A DNA stretch of 64,000 nt, taken from positions 7,544,001 to 7,608,000 of the forward strand of contig JAGTYA010000026.1 of the NCBI GenBank assembly GCA_024291935.2, in the 5' to 3' direction. Position 1 is the first letter of the stretch; every line of letters starts with the position of its first letter. The notes under the pieces are model-generated. The model saw nothing but the letters and a program-made list of their open reading frames with translations. It did not search any database and was not told the origin of the DNA. Both the position numbers and the translations under genes were made by a program. The DNA is from Okapia johnstoni. Taxonomy: Eukaryota; Chordata; Mammalia; Artiodactyla; Giraffidae. Shown piece after piece: positions 1 to 9,740 of the stretch.

Positions 1-519
1 CTTGGGTGACCCAAGCGAGTCCCTTCTGCCCCTGGGCCTCGGTTTCCACCCATGCGACAAGGGTCAGGACTCCTGAGTGGACGGCGGACGGCATCTCTGC
101 CGCTGCTCCTGCCTCTGCCAGACCAGGTACTTGGTCTTGCCTGCAGGTCTTTGAAAGAACCTGCTCTGTGATCTTGGGCAGCCTCCTCTGCCCCCAGGGC
201 CAGTTTCCACTGCTGGGAAAGGGGTCCATAGCCTAGGTCCACTCTAAAAGCTCCGAGCCCCAGGTCCTCTTTCTCCCCAGAAGCTTTGGGGTCTCCAAAG
301 AATCCCCTAGTCCTCACAGGACCAGCATTGTAAGGGGCCAGAGCCTGTTTGGTGAGGATGAGAACACTGCAGGAAAGAGGGCTGTTCCCCAGGGGCCCTG
401 GGCCAGCTAAGGGACCCCAACCAACACCCGCTTCCTCTCCCCACTGGGGGAACAAACCCAAAGGTAGAAGGGAAGGTGGCTCCCCAACAGCACCGGCCAG
501 GGTGACCTCACAAGCCCTG

Positions 520-580
520 GTATGAGAGCCAGCAGCGGCTCAGAGAGGTTAAGCCACTTGCTCAAGGTCACCCAGCTCCC
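520..580 (+). mobile_element. MIR SINE relic
   Basis: The stretch reads like the conserved MIR core: gaggttaag, then a ccacttgctcaaggtcaccc block. This is an ancient mammalian tRNA-derived SINE with diverged ends. Confidence 0.6.
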
Positions 581-952
581 AGGACCCTGCCGGCTGTCAG
601 GCCACTGAGGTGCTGAGTGCTCTCCCAGAAGGCAGCGGCTGATAGCCCTGTTCTTAGCATTCTGTGGGGGGTGATGTCTCAAGCACCGTCTCCGGTTCCC
701 TCTGCTCTCCCCCAGCTCTGTCCCTTCCCCATTCTCTGCCTGCCCCTCTCATCGCCCTCTCTTGGCCCCCGGCCCCACTCTCCCACTTTCTCTGTCTCCC
801 CTTCTGTGTCCCCCCACCATTCTCTCTGTCTCCTCTCCAGCTTTGTGTCTGGCGCCCTCCTCGAGGTTCTGGGCATTCAGAGGTCCCTGGAGATCCCAGA
901 TGCCCAGTTGTCCCTCACTGTTCCTCCGCCCTGTGGCTGCAGCAGGAAGGGT

Positions 953-1077
953 GGGCAAAGGGCAGAGAGTGCAGGCCGCAGCGGCAAACCTGAACCTGGG
1001 GCCCAGCTCTAGTTGGGAAAGAAACGAGGAAACAATGAACTTGGGGAGAGGGTGTGGGGTGTCTGTGGGCAAAGGCT
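953..1077 (+). promoter_or_regulatory. Two HNF4-like sites upstream of mir-194-2
   Basis: GGGCAAAGGGCA at 953-964 resembles the DR1 site of HNF4-type nuclear receptors, and a second GGGCAAAGG lies at 1067-1075. They are about 300 and 190 bp upstream of the mir-194-2 precursor. The human cluster is reported to be driven by HNF1A/HNF4A; I found no HNF1 palindrome here. Motif matches alone are weak evidence. Confidence 0.3.
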
Positions 1078-1255
1078 ACCCGGGAGCTGTAAACGGGAGC
1101 CACTCCCGGCTTTATGAGCAGATCTGGGGTTGAGCCTGGACTTCGCCCAGAAGGAGTGCTGGCATCAGACTCCAGGTGTGGGCCCCAGATGATAAGGAGC
1201 CTCCATAAAAAGACTGTGGACCGGGGGCCGTGAGGACGGGGCCCAGGCCTCCAAC

Positions 1256-1339
1256 TGGCTCCCACCCCCTGTAACAGCAACTCCATGTGGAAGTACCACT
1301 AGTTCCAGTGGGGCTGCTGTTATCTGGGGTGGGGGCCAC
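1256..1339 (+). ncRNA. MIR194-2: microRNA precursor mir-194-2
   Basis: The hairpin closely matches the human mir-194-2 precursor. The 5' arm at 1270-1291 carries the full mature miR-194-5p (starts TGTAACAGCAACTCC), with seed GTAACAG at 1271-1277. The 3' arm at 1305-1326 matches miR-194-3p (starts CCAGTGGGGCTGC). The loop at 1292-1304 differs from human. The precursor is followed 112 bp later by mir-192 on the same strand, the order and spacing of the human 11q13.1 cluster, which tells this copy from mir-194-1 (paired with mir-215). miR-194 is known as an epithelial (liver, gut, kidney) microRNA. Both arms are intact, so I expect normal Drosha/Dicer processing. Confidence 0.95.
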
Positions 1340-1451
1340 GCCCACGGAGGAGGCGAAGCGGCGACTGCCCAGCACACCAGCAGGAACCCCCACCCCCGTG
1401 GCCACACTCCCAGGACCAGGGTGGCAAAGGGCAGTGGGCTGTCGGCAGGCT

Positions 1452-1561
1452 GCCAAGACCGAGTGCACAGGGCTCTGACCTATGAATTGACAGCCAGTGC
1501 TCTCACGTCCCCTCTGGCTGCCAATTCCATAGGTCACAGGTATGTTCGCCTCAATGCCAGC
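1452..1561 (+). ncRNA. MIR192: microRNA precursor mir-192
   Basis: This is a 110-nt hairpin equal in length to human mir-192. The mature miR-192-5p lies at 1475-1495 (starts CTGACCTATGAATTG, seed TGACCTA at 1476-1482). The 3' arm miR-192-3p lies at 1518-1539 (starts CTGCCAATTCCATAG). The terminal loop (1496-1517) differs from human only slightly. It sits downstream of mir-194-2 on the same strand, so the two are probably cut from one primary transcript. miR-192 is known as a p53- and HNF-responsive, TGF-beta-linked epithelial microRNA. No disruption is seen in either arm. Confidence 0.97.
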
Positions 1562-1734
1562 CACCAGGACCTGCGGGGGAAGGGGCGGGCTGGGGGTGCC
1601 TGGTGGGCCGTGAAACCTGTCTACCACAGTCCTGCCGCCTTCCCACCTTTCCGTTTTCCTTGCGCGGGGGAAAATGAATGGTTTGCTTTAGGGCTCCCCC
1701 TCCACTGGCTGTACTGTGTGTATCTGTGCTCAGT

Positions 1735-2010
1735 CCATGCGGTTCCCTCTGCCTGAGCACGCTTCCCAGCTTTTTTGTCAGGCTTACTTACTATGAATAA
1801 CTGTTCCAAGCTTCCCTGGATCATTTGCTGCCTCCAGGAAGCCTCTTAAAGCCCACTTGACCAGAAGTGCCAGGCGAGCACCGCCAGCACCCCATGCTTC
1901 CCGCAAGCACTGCATTCTCCCCGTGTTTCTCCTCTCCCCACCACCTATGAGCTCAGCCCCCAGCCCAAGCCGAGCCCAGGTCTGTGCTCAATAAATGTCT
2001 GAACCAACCC
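1735..2010. mobile_element. L2 LINE 3'-end relic
   Basis: The phrase cctccaggaagcctc and the terminal gtgctcaataaatgtctga are typical of the mammalian L2 3' end. The AATAAA inside it (1989-1994) belongs to the repeat, although it could serve as a poly(A) signal for the microRNA primary transcript about 430 bp upstream. Confidence 0.55.
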
Positions 2011-2279
2011 TGGGCCTCCAGCTTGCACCCTGAGGAAGCACCACCGATGTCCAATGTGGCCAAGAGGAGCCAAGGACTCTGGGTGGACAGAAGCACGGCC
2101 CCCACCCCTGCTCCAGCTCCCGCAGTAGCCTCACTCCTGCCTGGTTTTAATAACATGGGGTTCTGGGAACATTTTCATTTGAATAAAAAGGTTTCTGCTG
2201 CTAAAAAATTAGTATTTAAACATCGGAAACACAGACCTAGGGATAAAGTCTAAATTGCTTAGTAAATGGAATGTTCTTG

Positions 2280-2440
2280 AGCCCCTTCTGTGTGCTGGGA
2301 GCTTGCCTACCTCAATCATCTGGAATCACCCCAGCAACCTTGTGAGGTAACTGCTGTGAGGCTTATCTGGGAGATGAGAACATGGGCTCAGAAAGGGTGA
2401 GCATCTCGCTAAAGTCACAGAGCAAGGCGACCTTCTCCCT
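2280..2440. mobile_element. MIR SINE relic
   Basis: The order tgtgctgggagcttg, gaggtaactgctgtg, gagatgagaacatgggctcagaa and aaagtcacagagcaagg follows the MIR consensus in diverged form. Confidence 0.6.
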
Positions 2441-2649
2441 CCAAGGACTTTGTGTGGCTGGCAAAGGATTGGCCCCCTTTCCCTCACTCCTTCCCACATG
2501 CAGCTTTGCTCTCGATGTCCTGTCAGCTCCAGATCCCCGGGGCCCCATCCCCTCTGCTGAGGGCCCTCAGGGATGACCCTCCTATGACTGAACAATCTGC
2601 TCCCCTCCACCTGCACCAGCTTTCTTTCTCTGCCTCCTTATCTCATTCT

Positions 2650-2800
2650 GTTGGAGGCTGAGAGCTCGGAGAGCTTATCTTATCCTGGTGCTGATCCCAG
2701 ACTCCTCGAGGGCAAAGTCCGGGACTCATTCATCTTCCCTGGCCTGGCAGCCCAACGCAGTAGGTGTTCGACATACTCTGGCTGCGTGGAGGACCTGAAC
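2650..2800 (+). mobile_element. L2 LINE 3'-end relic
   Basis: The stretch contains the L2 3' signature ctcgagggcaaagtccgggactcattcatcttcc, then a gtaggtgttcgacat-like tail. A further short L2/MIR-like tail (gtggcacagagtaggtgtttgaataaa) occurs at about 3215-3260. Confidence 0.5.
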
Positions 2801-3682
2801 TCTGACCCTCTCAGGCTATCAGGCCCCAGGCCTAGAGTGCTGGCTTCCGGGGGAAGGGGTGGCAGGCAGCCTCCTGCTCTGGGTTTCCTCCTCCACCTGC
2901 CTCTACAGAGCCCTCTGATGGCTCTCAGAGACAAGATAACAACTCCCTCCCCCGGGCTCCTCCATCGCCGCTGACTTGTGGCCTTTCCCCAGCAGGCGCT
3001 GGGCCTGTGCACATCTCGTCCAGCCTGGAGATCTCCAGGACGCCTCCCAGCTCCCTACTAGAGCCGGCCTCACTCTCTCCCCCACTCACCAGTCCCCAGG
3101 GTGCTCTGTGGCCTGTTTTAGAGCTCCCCTTACACCCCATCACCAACACCCAGCTACTCTGCCCCCAGACTGAACCCCTAGGAGCAGCGGCCACTGACTT
3201 TGTTTCCTGAAGCCTCAGAGAGTGGCACAGAGTAGGTGTTTGAATAAACACCCGCTGAAGGAGCACGTCTGTGAATGAAGATGCTTGGGGCAGGGGCGGC
3301 AGAAGCCTGGAGCTGTCAGCACAGTGCCCGCAGGGAGGAGGCCCTCAGTAACTGCCAGCCAGCCGCTCCCTCACCATCTCCACACATCCATGGACCAAGG
3401 CGATGCTGACTAGGATGGCTGAGGGTACACACAAATTAACGGTCCACCCTCAAAGAAAGGACGTCAGGGAAGGAGTGGTCAGACTTGGGTGGCCTTGATT
3501 GGGAAAGGTTCCCTGAGTAAGGTGAGTTGAGTTCAGCTTTTGCTGAGGTGAAGCCCAGCAAGAGGTCGTGAGCACTGGAGAGGGAAGGAGTGACAGGGAC
3601 AACGGTGGGTGTAGAAAGGGGAAGCTGGCATTCATGCGGTCGGCCCGAGAGCCCACTCTTCTGCAAACCGTACTCCCAGAGG

Positions 3683-3700
3683 CCACCAGCAGGGGGCGCC
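3683..3700 (+). promoter_or_regulatory. Strong CTCF-type motif
   Basis: CCACCAGCAGGGGGCGCC is a near-perfect match to the CTCF core consensus (CCASYAGRKGGCRS). It sits in a short GC-rich island (about 3660-3830) between the epithelial microRNA cluster and the broadly expressed EHD1 promoter, a plausible place for an insulator. Binding in vivo is not shown by sequence. Confidence 0.7.
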
Positions 3701-4338
3701 CCCGGACCGCCTCCCCGCCCAGCCCGGGTCCCAGCGGGCATCCCTCGGCCTCACCCCGCCTGGACCTGGTCCGCTGGACACCTTCAGCGCCCAGCAAGCA
3801 GCGGCGGGTCCCAGGTGTTCAGCGCGCATCTCACACTAAGTGAGGTTTCTGGTGGGACGTTAATTGTTACTTGTGTATAAAGCAAATGTATAGTATATAT
3901 TTCAATGAGTATAAAGAGTCCATGTACAACACCATTGAAGATAAAAAAATCTGCCTTGCAGAGACTGCTTGCAGATGTCCTGGAAGGTGACCCCTCCCCA
4001 GGTAAGCACAATGCTGACCTTTACCGTAACCATTTCCTTGCCTTTCTCTGCGGTCTACCACGCAGGTACGTAGCCCAAAACTGTGTATTGATTTGGCCTG
4101 AGGTCATTTATTGAATCAGTGGAATCTTGTGGCTCGGTTGAGTGGATGCCAGGTGGTTCCTGGAGCCGTAGTTTGTTCCCATTCGTTCACTGCTCACAGT
4201 GCTCCATTGCATGAGTAGAATTCAGTTGATCTATCCGGTGGACTGTAAAAGTACCTTGGTAGTACTTGGTAATGAGGGAGCAGATCCTGGACAAGACCAC
4301 ATGGTGCCTGAAAGAGGGGTACCTTGTTACAGCGCATC

Positions 4339-4416
4339 GTGGCTGGCTTTCGGGAGCTTTTGGATCTTCGTTCTCCAACCAGGGATTGAACCTGTGCCTG
4401 ACTTCCAGGGAATTTC
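4339..4416 (-). mobile_element. CHR-type tRNA SINE fragment
   Basis: The phrases ggatcttcgttctccaaccagggattgaacctgtgcc and ttccagggaattcc are the reverse-oriented core of the cetartiodactyl tRNA-derived SINE. The fragment is truncated. Confidence 0.65.
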
Positions 4417-4419
4417 CTT

Positions 4420-5020
4420 CTTTTTGTTTTTAACAGTCAAGAAACTTTCAGAAAAGCTGTGACAGAAGTACACTGAACATCCATATACCCTTCGCTCAGA
4501 TTCACAGTAATCATCATTTTGCCACATCTGCTTTGTGTCCCATACGCATACACATTTTTTTTTCTGAACCATTTGGCAGGAAGTTACATAGGTCATGACC
4601 TTTCACTCAAGTATTTCAACACGTATCTCCTAAGAAAACTGACATGTCTTACACAACCACAGTAGTTACCAATTTAGGCCTAGCAACCGTGATGCAACAC
4701 TGATGCAACCCTGGGATCTGATATGCTGGCCCCTTTCCGGTGTCTCTGATTGTCCCAATGAACTGGGATCACGCCTCACGTTTGGTTGTTAGGTCTCTTT
4801 GGTGTTTAATCTGGAACAATCCACAGCCTTACTTTGTTTTTCAAGACTTTAACATTTGTGAAGGACAGAAGAGCCTGGTGTGCTGCGGTCCACGGGGTCG
4901 CAAAGAGTCAGAAAAGACTTAGTGACCAAACAGCAACAACATTTTTGAAGAGTTCGGGGCTGTTGCTTTGTAGAATGTCCCTCAGTTTCTTTTCCTCTTC
5001 TCCCCTCCCATTAAGAAAAT
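4420..5020. mobile_element. Old L1 fragment interrupted by a BovB tail
   Basis: AT-rich sequence with phrases typical of old L1 3' regions (tctgaaccatttggcagg, aatctggaacaatccacag). It is split at 4861-4938 by a short BovB 3' fragment whose flanks, aacatttgtgaag (4851-4863) and aacatttttgaag (4939-4951), look like the target-site duplication. Confidence 0.5.
4861..4940 (+). mobile_element. BovB LINE 3' tail fragment
   Basis: The run gaaggacag, agcctggtgtgctgcggtcca, ggggtcgcaaagagtca is the 3' end of BovB (RTE clade), shared with Bov-tA SINE tails. It ends in a CAACAAC-rich tail, with probable target duplications either side. Confidence 0.75.
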
Positions 5021-5100
5021 AAATTAAAAAAAAGAAAATCAAATATGTCCATCATATAAAATTTGGACAACATAGGGAAGTAAACTAAAAGAAATAAACC

Positions 5101-5432
5101 AAGGAGATCAAACCAATTGATCCTAAAGGACATTAACCCTGAATATTCATTGGAAGGACTGATGCTGAAGCTGAAGCTCCGATACGCTGGCCACCTGATG
5201 CGAAGAGCTGTCTCATTAGAAAAGACCCTGATGCTGGGAAAGACTGAAGGCGGGAGGAGAAGGGGACGACAGAGGATGAGGCGGCTGGATGACATCACCG
5301 ATTCAGTGGACGTGAGTTTAACTCCGGGAGACAGTGAAGGACAGGGGAGCCTGGTGTGCTGCGGTCCACGGGGTCACAAAGAGTTGGATACTGTTTAGTG
5401 ACCAAAAAACAAGAGCAACAACAAAACCAAAA
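5101..5432 (+). mobile_element. BovB LINE 3' fragment
   Basis: A decayed 3' portion of BovB. In one frame it still reads parts of the C-terminus of the BovB polyprotein ([28 protein letters not shown]), then the non-coding tail ending in a caacaac simple repeat. It is 5'-truncated and not functional. Confidence 0.85.
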
Positions 5433-5685
5433 TTGCCCCAGCTCCTCTGACGCAAGGACAGCCCTGAGGACACTTCCTGTAAGCACTCAACTTAGTTGCC
5501 TTTGCTGTCCTGTGCACTCTGTACCTTAACATTTACTTCTAGGAGGTGGCTGCTTGCTTTCCTTAGCTCTGTTTTACAGCTTGTCCCAGAGACCCTGAGT
5601 CTTGCCAAAGATCAAGTTCACAGTAGGACTCGAACCTGATGGTGCACTTTGCGCTTATGCTGCACTATTTCTCCATAACAGCTGG

Positions 5686-5688
<3 letters not shown>

Positions 5689-5724
<36 letters not shown>
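5689..5724. repeat. (TG)n microsatellite
   Basis: About 17 uninterrupted TG units, a likely length polymorphism between individuals. Confidence 0.95.
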
Positions 5725-5726
<2 letters not shown>

Positions 5727-5734
5727 CCTCCACC

Positions 5735-5930
5735 CTACTGACATTTTGGGTAGGGACCAGGTATTTCTTGGCTGTGGGGGGCTGTCCTATGCCTTATAAG
5801 ATCTTAGCAGCATCTCTAGACTCCACCCGATTGATGCCAGCAGATCCCTCAAGCTATGACACTCAAGAAAGTCTCCAAACATTGCCAAGGCTGTCCCCTG
5901 GGGAGAAGGGTCACCTCCAGTTGAGAGTCC
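5735..5930 (-). mobile_element. MER5A-like hAT-Charlie relic
   Basis: The order gacattttgggtaggga, gggggctgtcctatgcctta, cttagcagcatctctagactcc, gtctccaaacattgccaagg, cctggggagaagggtcacc follows the MER5A consensus in reverse. It is a non-autonomous fossil DNA transposon. Confidence 0.7.
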
Positions 5931-5932
5931 CT

Positions 5933-5960
5933 TTGTGTGTGTGTGTGTGTGTGTGTGTGA
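5933..5960. repeat. (TG)n microsatellite
   Basis: A second TG run of about 13 units abuts the 3' side of the MER5A-like relic. The two runs therefore bracket that relic. Confidence 0.95.
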
Positions 5961-5995
5961 AACCAGGTGACTTTATTTTCAGTTTGATATCTGCT

Positions 5996-6118
5996 TGAAT
6001 GGCTACCCACTCCAGTACCCTTGCTTGGAAAATTCCACGGACAGGGGAGCCTGGCGGGCTACAGTCCACGGGGTCACAGAGTCGGACACAACTGAGCAGC
6101 TAACACTTTCACTTTTTC
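5996..6118 (+). mobile_element. Bov-tA SINE fragment
   Basis: The right half of a Bov-tA element: ctacccactccagtaccctt, gaaaattccacggacag, ggggtcacagagtcggacacaactgagc, tail ctttcactttt. The tRNA-like head is missing. Confidence 0.8.
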
Positions 6119-6234
6119 AATTTTCCCAGATACCTGTACTCCACGATCACTCTAGTTTCCTTTCATTTTCTTCTCATGTCCTGTTGCCAGGAGTTGCCAA
6201 TCCAATAAACGGTTGACCAAAAAAAATCCACTGT

Positions 6235-6345
6235 AGAAGGAGTTTTTTGTTGCCACACAGCAAATAACCACAAACTAAGTGGCTTAAAACAGTAGTCACT
6301 TACTAGCTCATGAGTCTGTAGGTCAGAAGTCCAGTCTCGAATGCT
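6235..6345. mobile_element. Ancient interspersed repeat, family not assigned
   Basis: The phrases ttgccacacagcaaataaccacaaac, gtggcttaaaacag and ctgtaggtcagaagtcc recur throughout mammalian genomes. I recognise the stretch as a repeat but do not name the family. Confidence 0.45.
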
Positions 6346-6648
6346 GACATCAGGGGTTGGCCGGGCTGAGTTCTCTGGGGGCTCTGGGAGGCATCCGCTT
6401 CCATGCCTGCTCTTGTTGGCTGGCAGGGATGGACAGGGTTCTGTCCTTGCGACTCCAGAAGTAAGATCGTTTCCTTGCTGGTTGTCAGCTGAGGGCTGCC
6501 CTAGACTCCTAGAGCACCAACGTTCTTCTCCAAGTGGTCCCCTCTAATTCAAGCCAACAAGGGCACATCCTTTGCAATTCTTCTTGCACTTTGAGTCTCA
6601 GACTTCCTCTGCCACCAGCCAGAGCTCTGCTTTTAAAGAGTTCATGTG

Positions 6649-6792
6649 GACTTCCCTGGTGTTCTCGTGATTAAGACTCTAGGCTTCCACTACAGGGGGC
6701 ATGGGTTCGATCCCTAATCAGGGAACTAAGGTCCTCCATGCTATGTGGTGTGGCCAAAAACAACCAATCAAAACAACAAACCAAAAAATAAA
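6649..6792 (+). mobile_element. CHR-type tRNA SINE
   Basis: The tRNA-like head (ggacttccctggtgttctcgtg, B-box-like gggttcgatccc) is followed by gggaactaaggtcctccatgc, tgtggtgtggccaaaaa and an A-rich tail. It is not a tRNA gene. Confidence 0.85.
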
Positions 6793-7849
6793 GAGCTTGT
6801 GTGATGAGGTCAGGTCACTGGAATAACCTATCTGAAGTCCACTGTACCATCAAACATGACCAGCTGCAGGAGTCATATTCATCATATTCACAGGCTTTAT
6901 ATGGGGTATGCGCACCAGGGCGGGGGATCTTGGGAATATCTCAGAATTCTGCCTACCAAAATTACCAAAGGGCAAAGGGCTCTTGCAGGGGGAGGACTCG
7001 GGACCAAAGGGTAGCAGGCCAGGCTGGGTGAGCAGGAGTTGGAGGCTCAACCCCAACTCCAGGAAGGGTCCTGTTGCATTCCTGCCCCTCGAGAAGCCCC
7101 AGCATGTACTTCTAGGACCGATCATGGAGCCTGGGCAGACATGAGCCCTCTCTTCTTTCCCACTTCCAGTCCCTTTTCAGATGACCCTGACCTGTACTGA
7201 AGATCAGGATGAAAGATGGGTCAGACAAATGTTCCAGCAAGGTCAAAAGGGAGGTGAGAACCCGACTGTTGGCAGGGAAGGTGAGCTGGGGCAGCTGCGT
7301 GGACCACCCAGCTCTGAGCGACCTGGGTGGAGACCAACTTGGGGAAAGGAGGAGAGAGGTGTTGGGTAGCAGAAAGGACTGGAGGTGCTCTGGGACACAA
7401 TGTCTGCCCCCACTGAGGTGTGGGTGTGAGGGGCTGGGCCAGGGACCAGGGAGCCAGGCTTGTTAGAGAAAAAGAGGTTTCTGTGCCATGGTGGCTGAGT
7501 GGGGCACACAATTAGAGATAGAATTACTCTCCAGTCCCCAGCCTGTGGGGCCCAAGGTGAGGCTCAGGGCAGCCCCCAGTCATGGGGAACAGGGGAGAGA
7601 GGCTGTGGGGAGGGAAGAGGCAGCTGGGGCAGGAGAACATGCTTGGAGAAGACATGAGAAAGGCAAGTGGTGGCACTCCCCTGTGGAGGGCCAGGACTGT
7701 GGTCACTCAGGCAGCAACATCCACAGGCCTCACGTGCATTCTCAGTCTTCTGAGACAACGGGGACATCGGGGTTACAACCACCATTTTCGTCAATGTAGA
7801 GCAAGGGGATCCCAAGACCCTTACTTGAGAGTCCCTTAGACTGCAGGGA

Positions 7850-8173
7850 TATCAAACCGGTCAATCCCAAAGGAAATCAGTCCTGAATATTCATTTGAAG
7901 GACTGATGCTGAAGCTGAAGTTCCAATATTTTGGCCACCTGATGTAAAGAGTTGACTCACTGTAAAAGATCCTGATGCTGGGAAACACTGAGGGCAGGAG
8001 AACTGGGTGACAGAGGATGAGCTAAGTGGATAGCATTATCAACTCAACGTACATGAGTTTCAGCGAAGTGTAGGAGATGGTGAAGTACAGGGAAACATGC
8101 TGTACTGGCATGCTGCAGTCCATGGGGTCGCAAAGAGCGGGACGCGTCTAAGCAATTGAACAACAACAACAAA
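7850..8173 (+). mobile_element. BovB LINE 3' fragment
   Basis: The same 3' portion of BovB as at 5101-5432, more decayed: tcctgaatattcatttgaaggactgatgctgaagctgaag, then the tail block ending in acaacaacaac. It is 5'-truncated, with stop codons. Confidence 0.85.
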
Positions 8174-8454
8174 GACGCTGTCAAGGGACCCCTGATGGTA
8201 TCGCTGTAGAAGGCAGAACTCTCCTGTGAAAATGATAAACCACTTCCCCGGAAGTCTTCACACGTGATGTGTCCACACGTGTGTCCCTGGAGGGCAGGGC
8301 TGGGATGGCAGGCGAGCTCTCTGAGGAGTTTAGGTAAAAACTGCACCCCTGAGATCAGATGCGCAGCTCCTGCAAGATGAGGTCAGAGGCCACTGAGACT
8401 AGGACACATGTTTGGAAGCCCAGCAGTGGGTGGCCTCCTCCAGCTCTGCAGTGT

Positions 8455-8545
8455 GCTGCTAAGTCGCTTCAGTCGTGTCCGACTCTGTGCGACCCCATAG
8501 ACAGCAGCCCACCAGGCTCCGCCGTCCCTGGGATTCTCCAGGCAG
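8455..8545 (-). mobile_element. Bov-tA SINE 3' fragment
   Basis: The phrases gctgctaagtcgcttcagtcgtgtccgactctg and ggattctccaggca are the reverse complement of a Bov-tA/BovB 3' end with a GCT tail. Confidence 0.8.
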
Positions 8546-9110
8546 TGTAGTTTCTATCAAAAGTGTTTGAGGCCTCTGCAGCTCAGCTCTGCAAAGCACC
8601 ACGTGGCTATATGTACAGAGTACCCTGGCAGGGCCGCCCTAGCCGCAGAGCGAGAGCTGCTGCTTCAGGGCAGAGTTCACCCCAGCTGGTTCCTGGGCAA
8701 AGGCTCTTCAGACCCTCTTGATTTGCTCTGCTACCAGCCCGACCTTGCAACTTCAAATGGTTTGGGTGTGGAAAGAACACAGTGTTAAGATTCCAAAGGT
8801 CCAGCTTCTCATTCAACCTGGGTGACTTCAAGCAAGTCACTCACCATCCCCAAACCTCGGGCTTTTTCTCACTGGGATCTGAAGGCAGAGATCCTAAGCA
8901 GCCCTGACACTCTGTCCCCTCCAAGCTGGACCACGTCCTGACTACTGCCAGACACCTGCAGGGGCCTCTGGAGCCCAGCAACCCTCCCAGAGCCCTAGCC
9001 CCTAGAGCCATGTACTTGAGTCTTCCAAAGAGGGGCCCCATAGAGGTGGAGAGGATACCCTCTGGCTGGTACTGGAGCCCCCAGCCTGCAAAAGAACAGA
9101 ACTCCCTGGT

Positions 9111-9225
9111 TCTTTTTTTTGGCCACACCCCAAAGCACGTGGAACTTCTCCAACCAGGGATTGAACCTGTGCCCCCTACACTGGAAGCTTGGAGTCATAA
9201 CCACTGGACCACTAGGGAAGTTCAG
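9111..9225 (-). mobile_element. CHR-type tRNA SINE
   Basis: A T-run, then ggccacacccc, caaccagggattgaacctgtgccccc and ataaccactggaccactagggaag. It is a reverse-oriented CHR SINE. The flanking repeats of agaattccctggttctt on both sides look like its target-site duplication. Confidence 0.85.
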
Positions 9226-9705
9226 AATTCCCTGGTTCTTTATTTTGTTTTGGCAAAAGTGACCTGTTGGCCAAATCTATTCCTCATGATTGAGAGAAAT
9301 AAAACTGCATATAATGCAAACTTTCAGTGGAAAGAATGAACCACTTCTGATCCTGGGGACAAACCTATGTGTTATTGGTTTTTTCCAGCCTGATGCTTCT
9401 GCCATATTTGGAGAAAAATTCTGTTTTTCTTTTCTTTTTTTTTTAAAGTTGTTTTTAGAAGCCATGTAGACACTGTTCTAGACCAGGCCATCATGGGGCT
9501 GAGCAGACTGGTTGGAGGGTAAGCAGGTGACCCGCTTCTGCTAGCTGGGAGCAGAGGAGACTTAGCATCACCCAAGACCGGGTTTGGCAGGGGGTGTACA
9601 TGAATTTGAAGGAAGAAAACACTGGGACTGGGGGAACGGCCATCATTCCTGAGCAAAAGGAAAACATTTGAATTCTTCAGCCTTTTGTCCGGGAACCAGG
9701 CAAAA

Positions 9706-9740
9706 ACAGAAAGTGAAAGGGGAGAAACCGAAAGTGAAAT
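9706..9740 (+). promoter_or_regulatory. ISRE/IRF-like motif cluster
   Basis: GAAAGTGAAAGG (9709-9720) is followed directly by GAAACCGAAAGTGAAA (9724-9739). These are tandem GAAANNGAAA modules, the consensus for interferon-stimulated response elements and IRF dimers. The cluster is about 2.3 kb upstream of the EHD1 TATA box. I cannot say whether it serves EHD1, the microRNAs or neither. Confidence 0.5.

Larger units (their letters stand above)
1..1255. other. Intergenic DNA upstream of the miR-194-2/192 hairpins
   Basis: I see no coding exon here. The stretch holds a MIR-type SINE relic near 520-580, a strongly pyrimidine-rich tract at about 690-842 that ends in a CAG (acceptor-like), and two HNF4-like DR1 half-matches (953-964 and 1067-1077). 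In human this interval contains the promoter and 5' part of the pri-miR-194-2/192 transcript (MIR194-2HG), so part of it is probably transcribed on the + strand. The exact start cannot be set from sequence alone. Confidence 0.5.

Noticed and set aside
1989..1994. AATAAA as the certain 3' end of the microRNA host transcript
   Set aside because: It lies in the 3' tail of an L2 relic where AATAAA is part of the repeat consensus. Its use is possible but unsupported.
6649..6792. tRNA-like sequences (also at 17841, 18898, 27055, 63583)
   Set aside because: A- and B-box-like parts come from the tRNA-derived heads of CHR and Bov-tA SINEs. No cloverleaf with a proper anticodon arm is kept.
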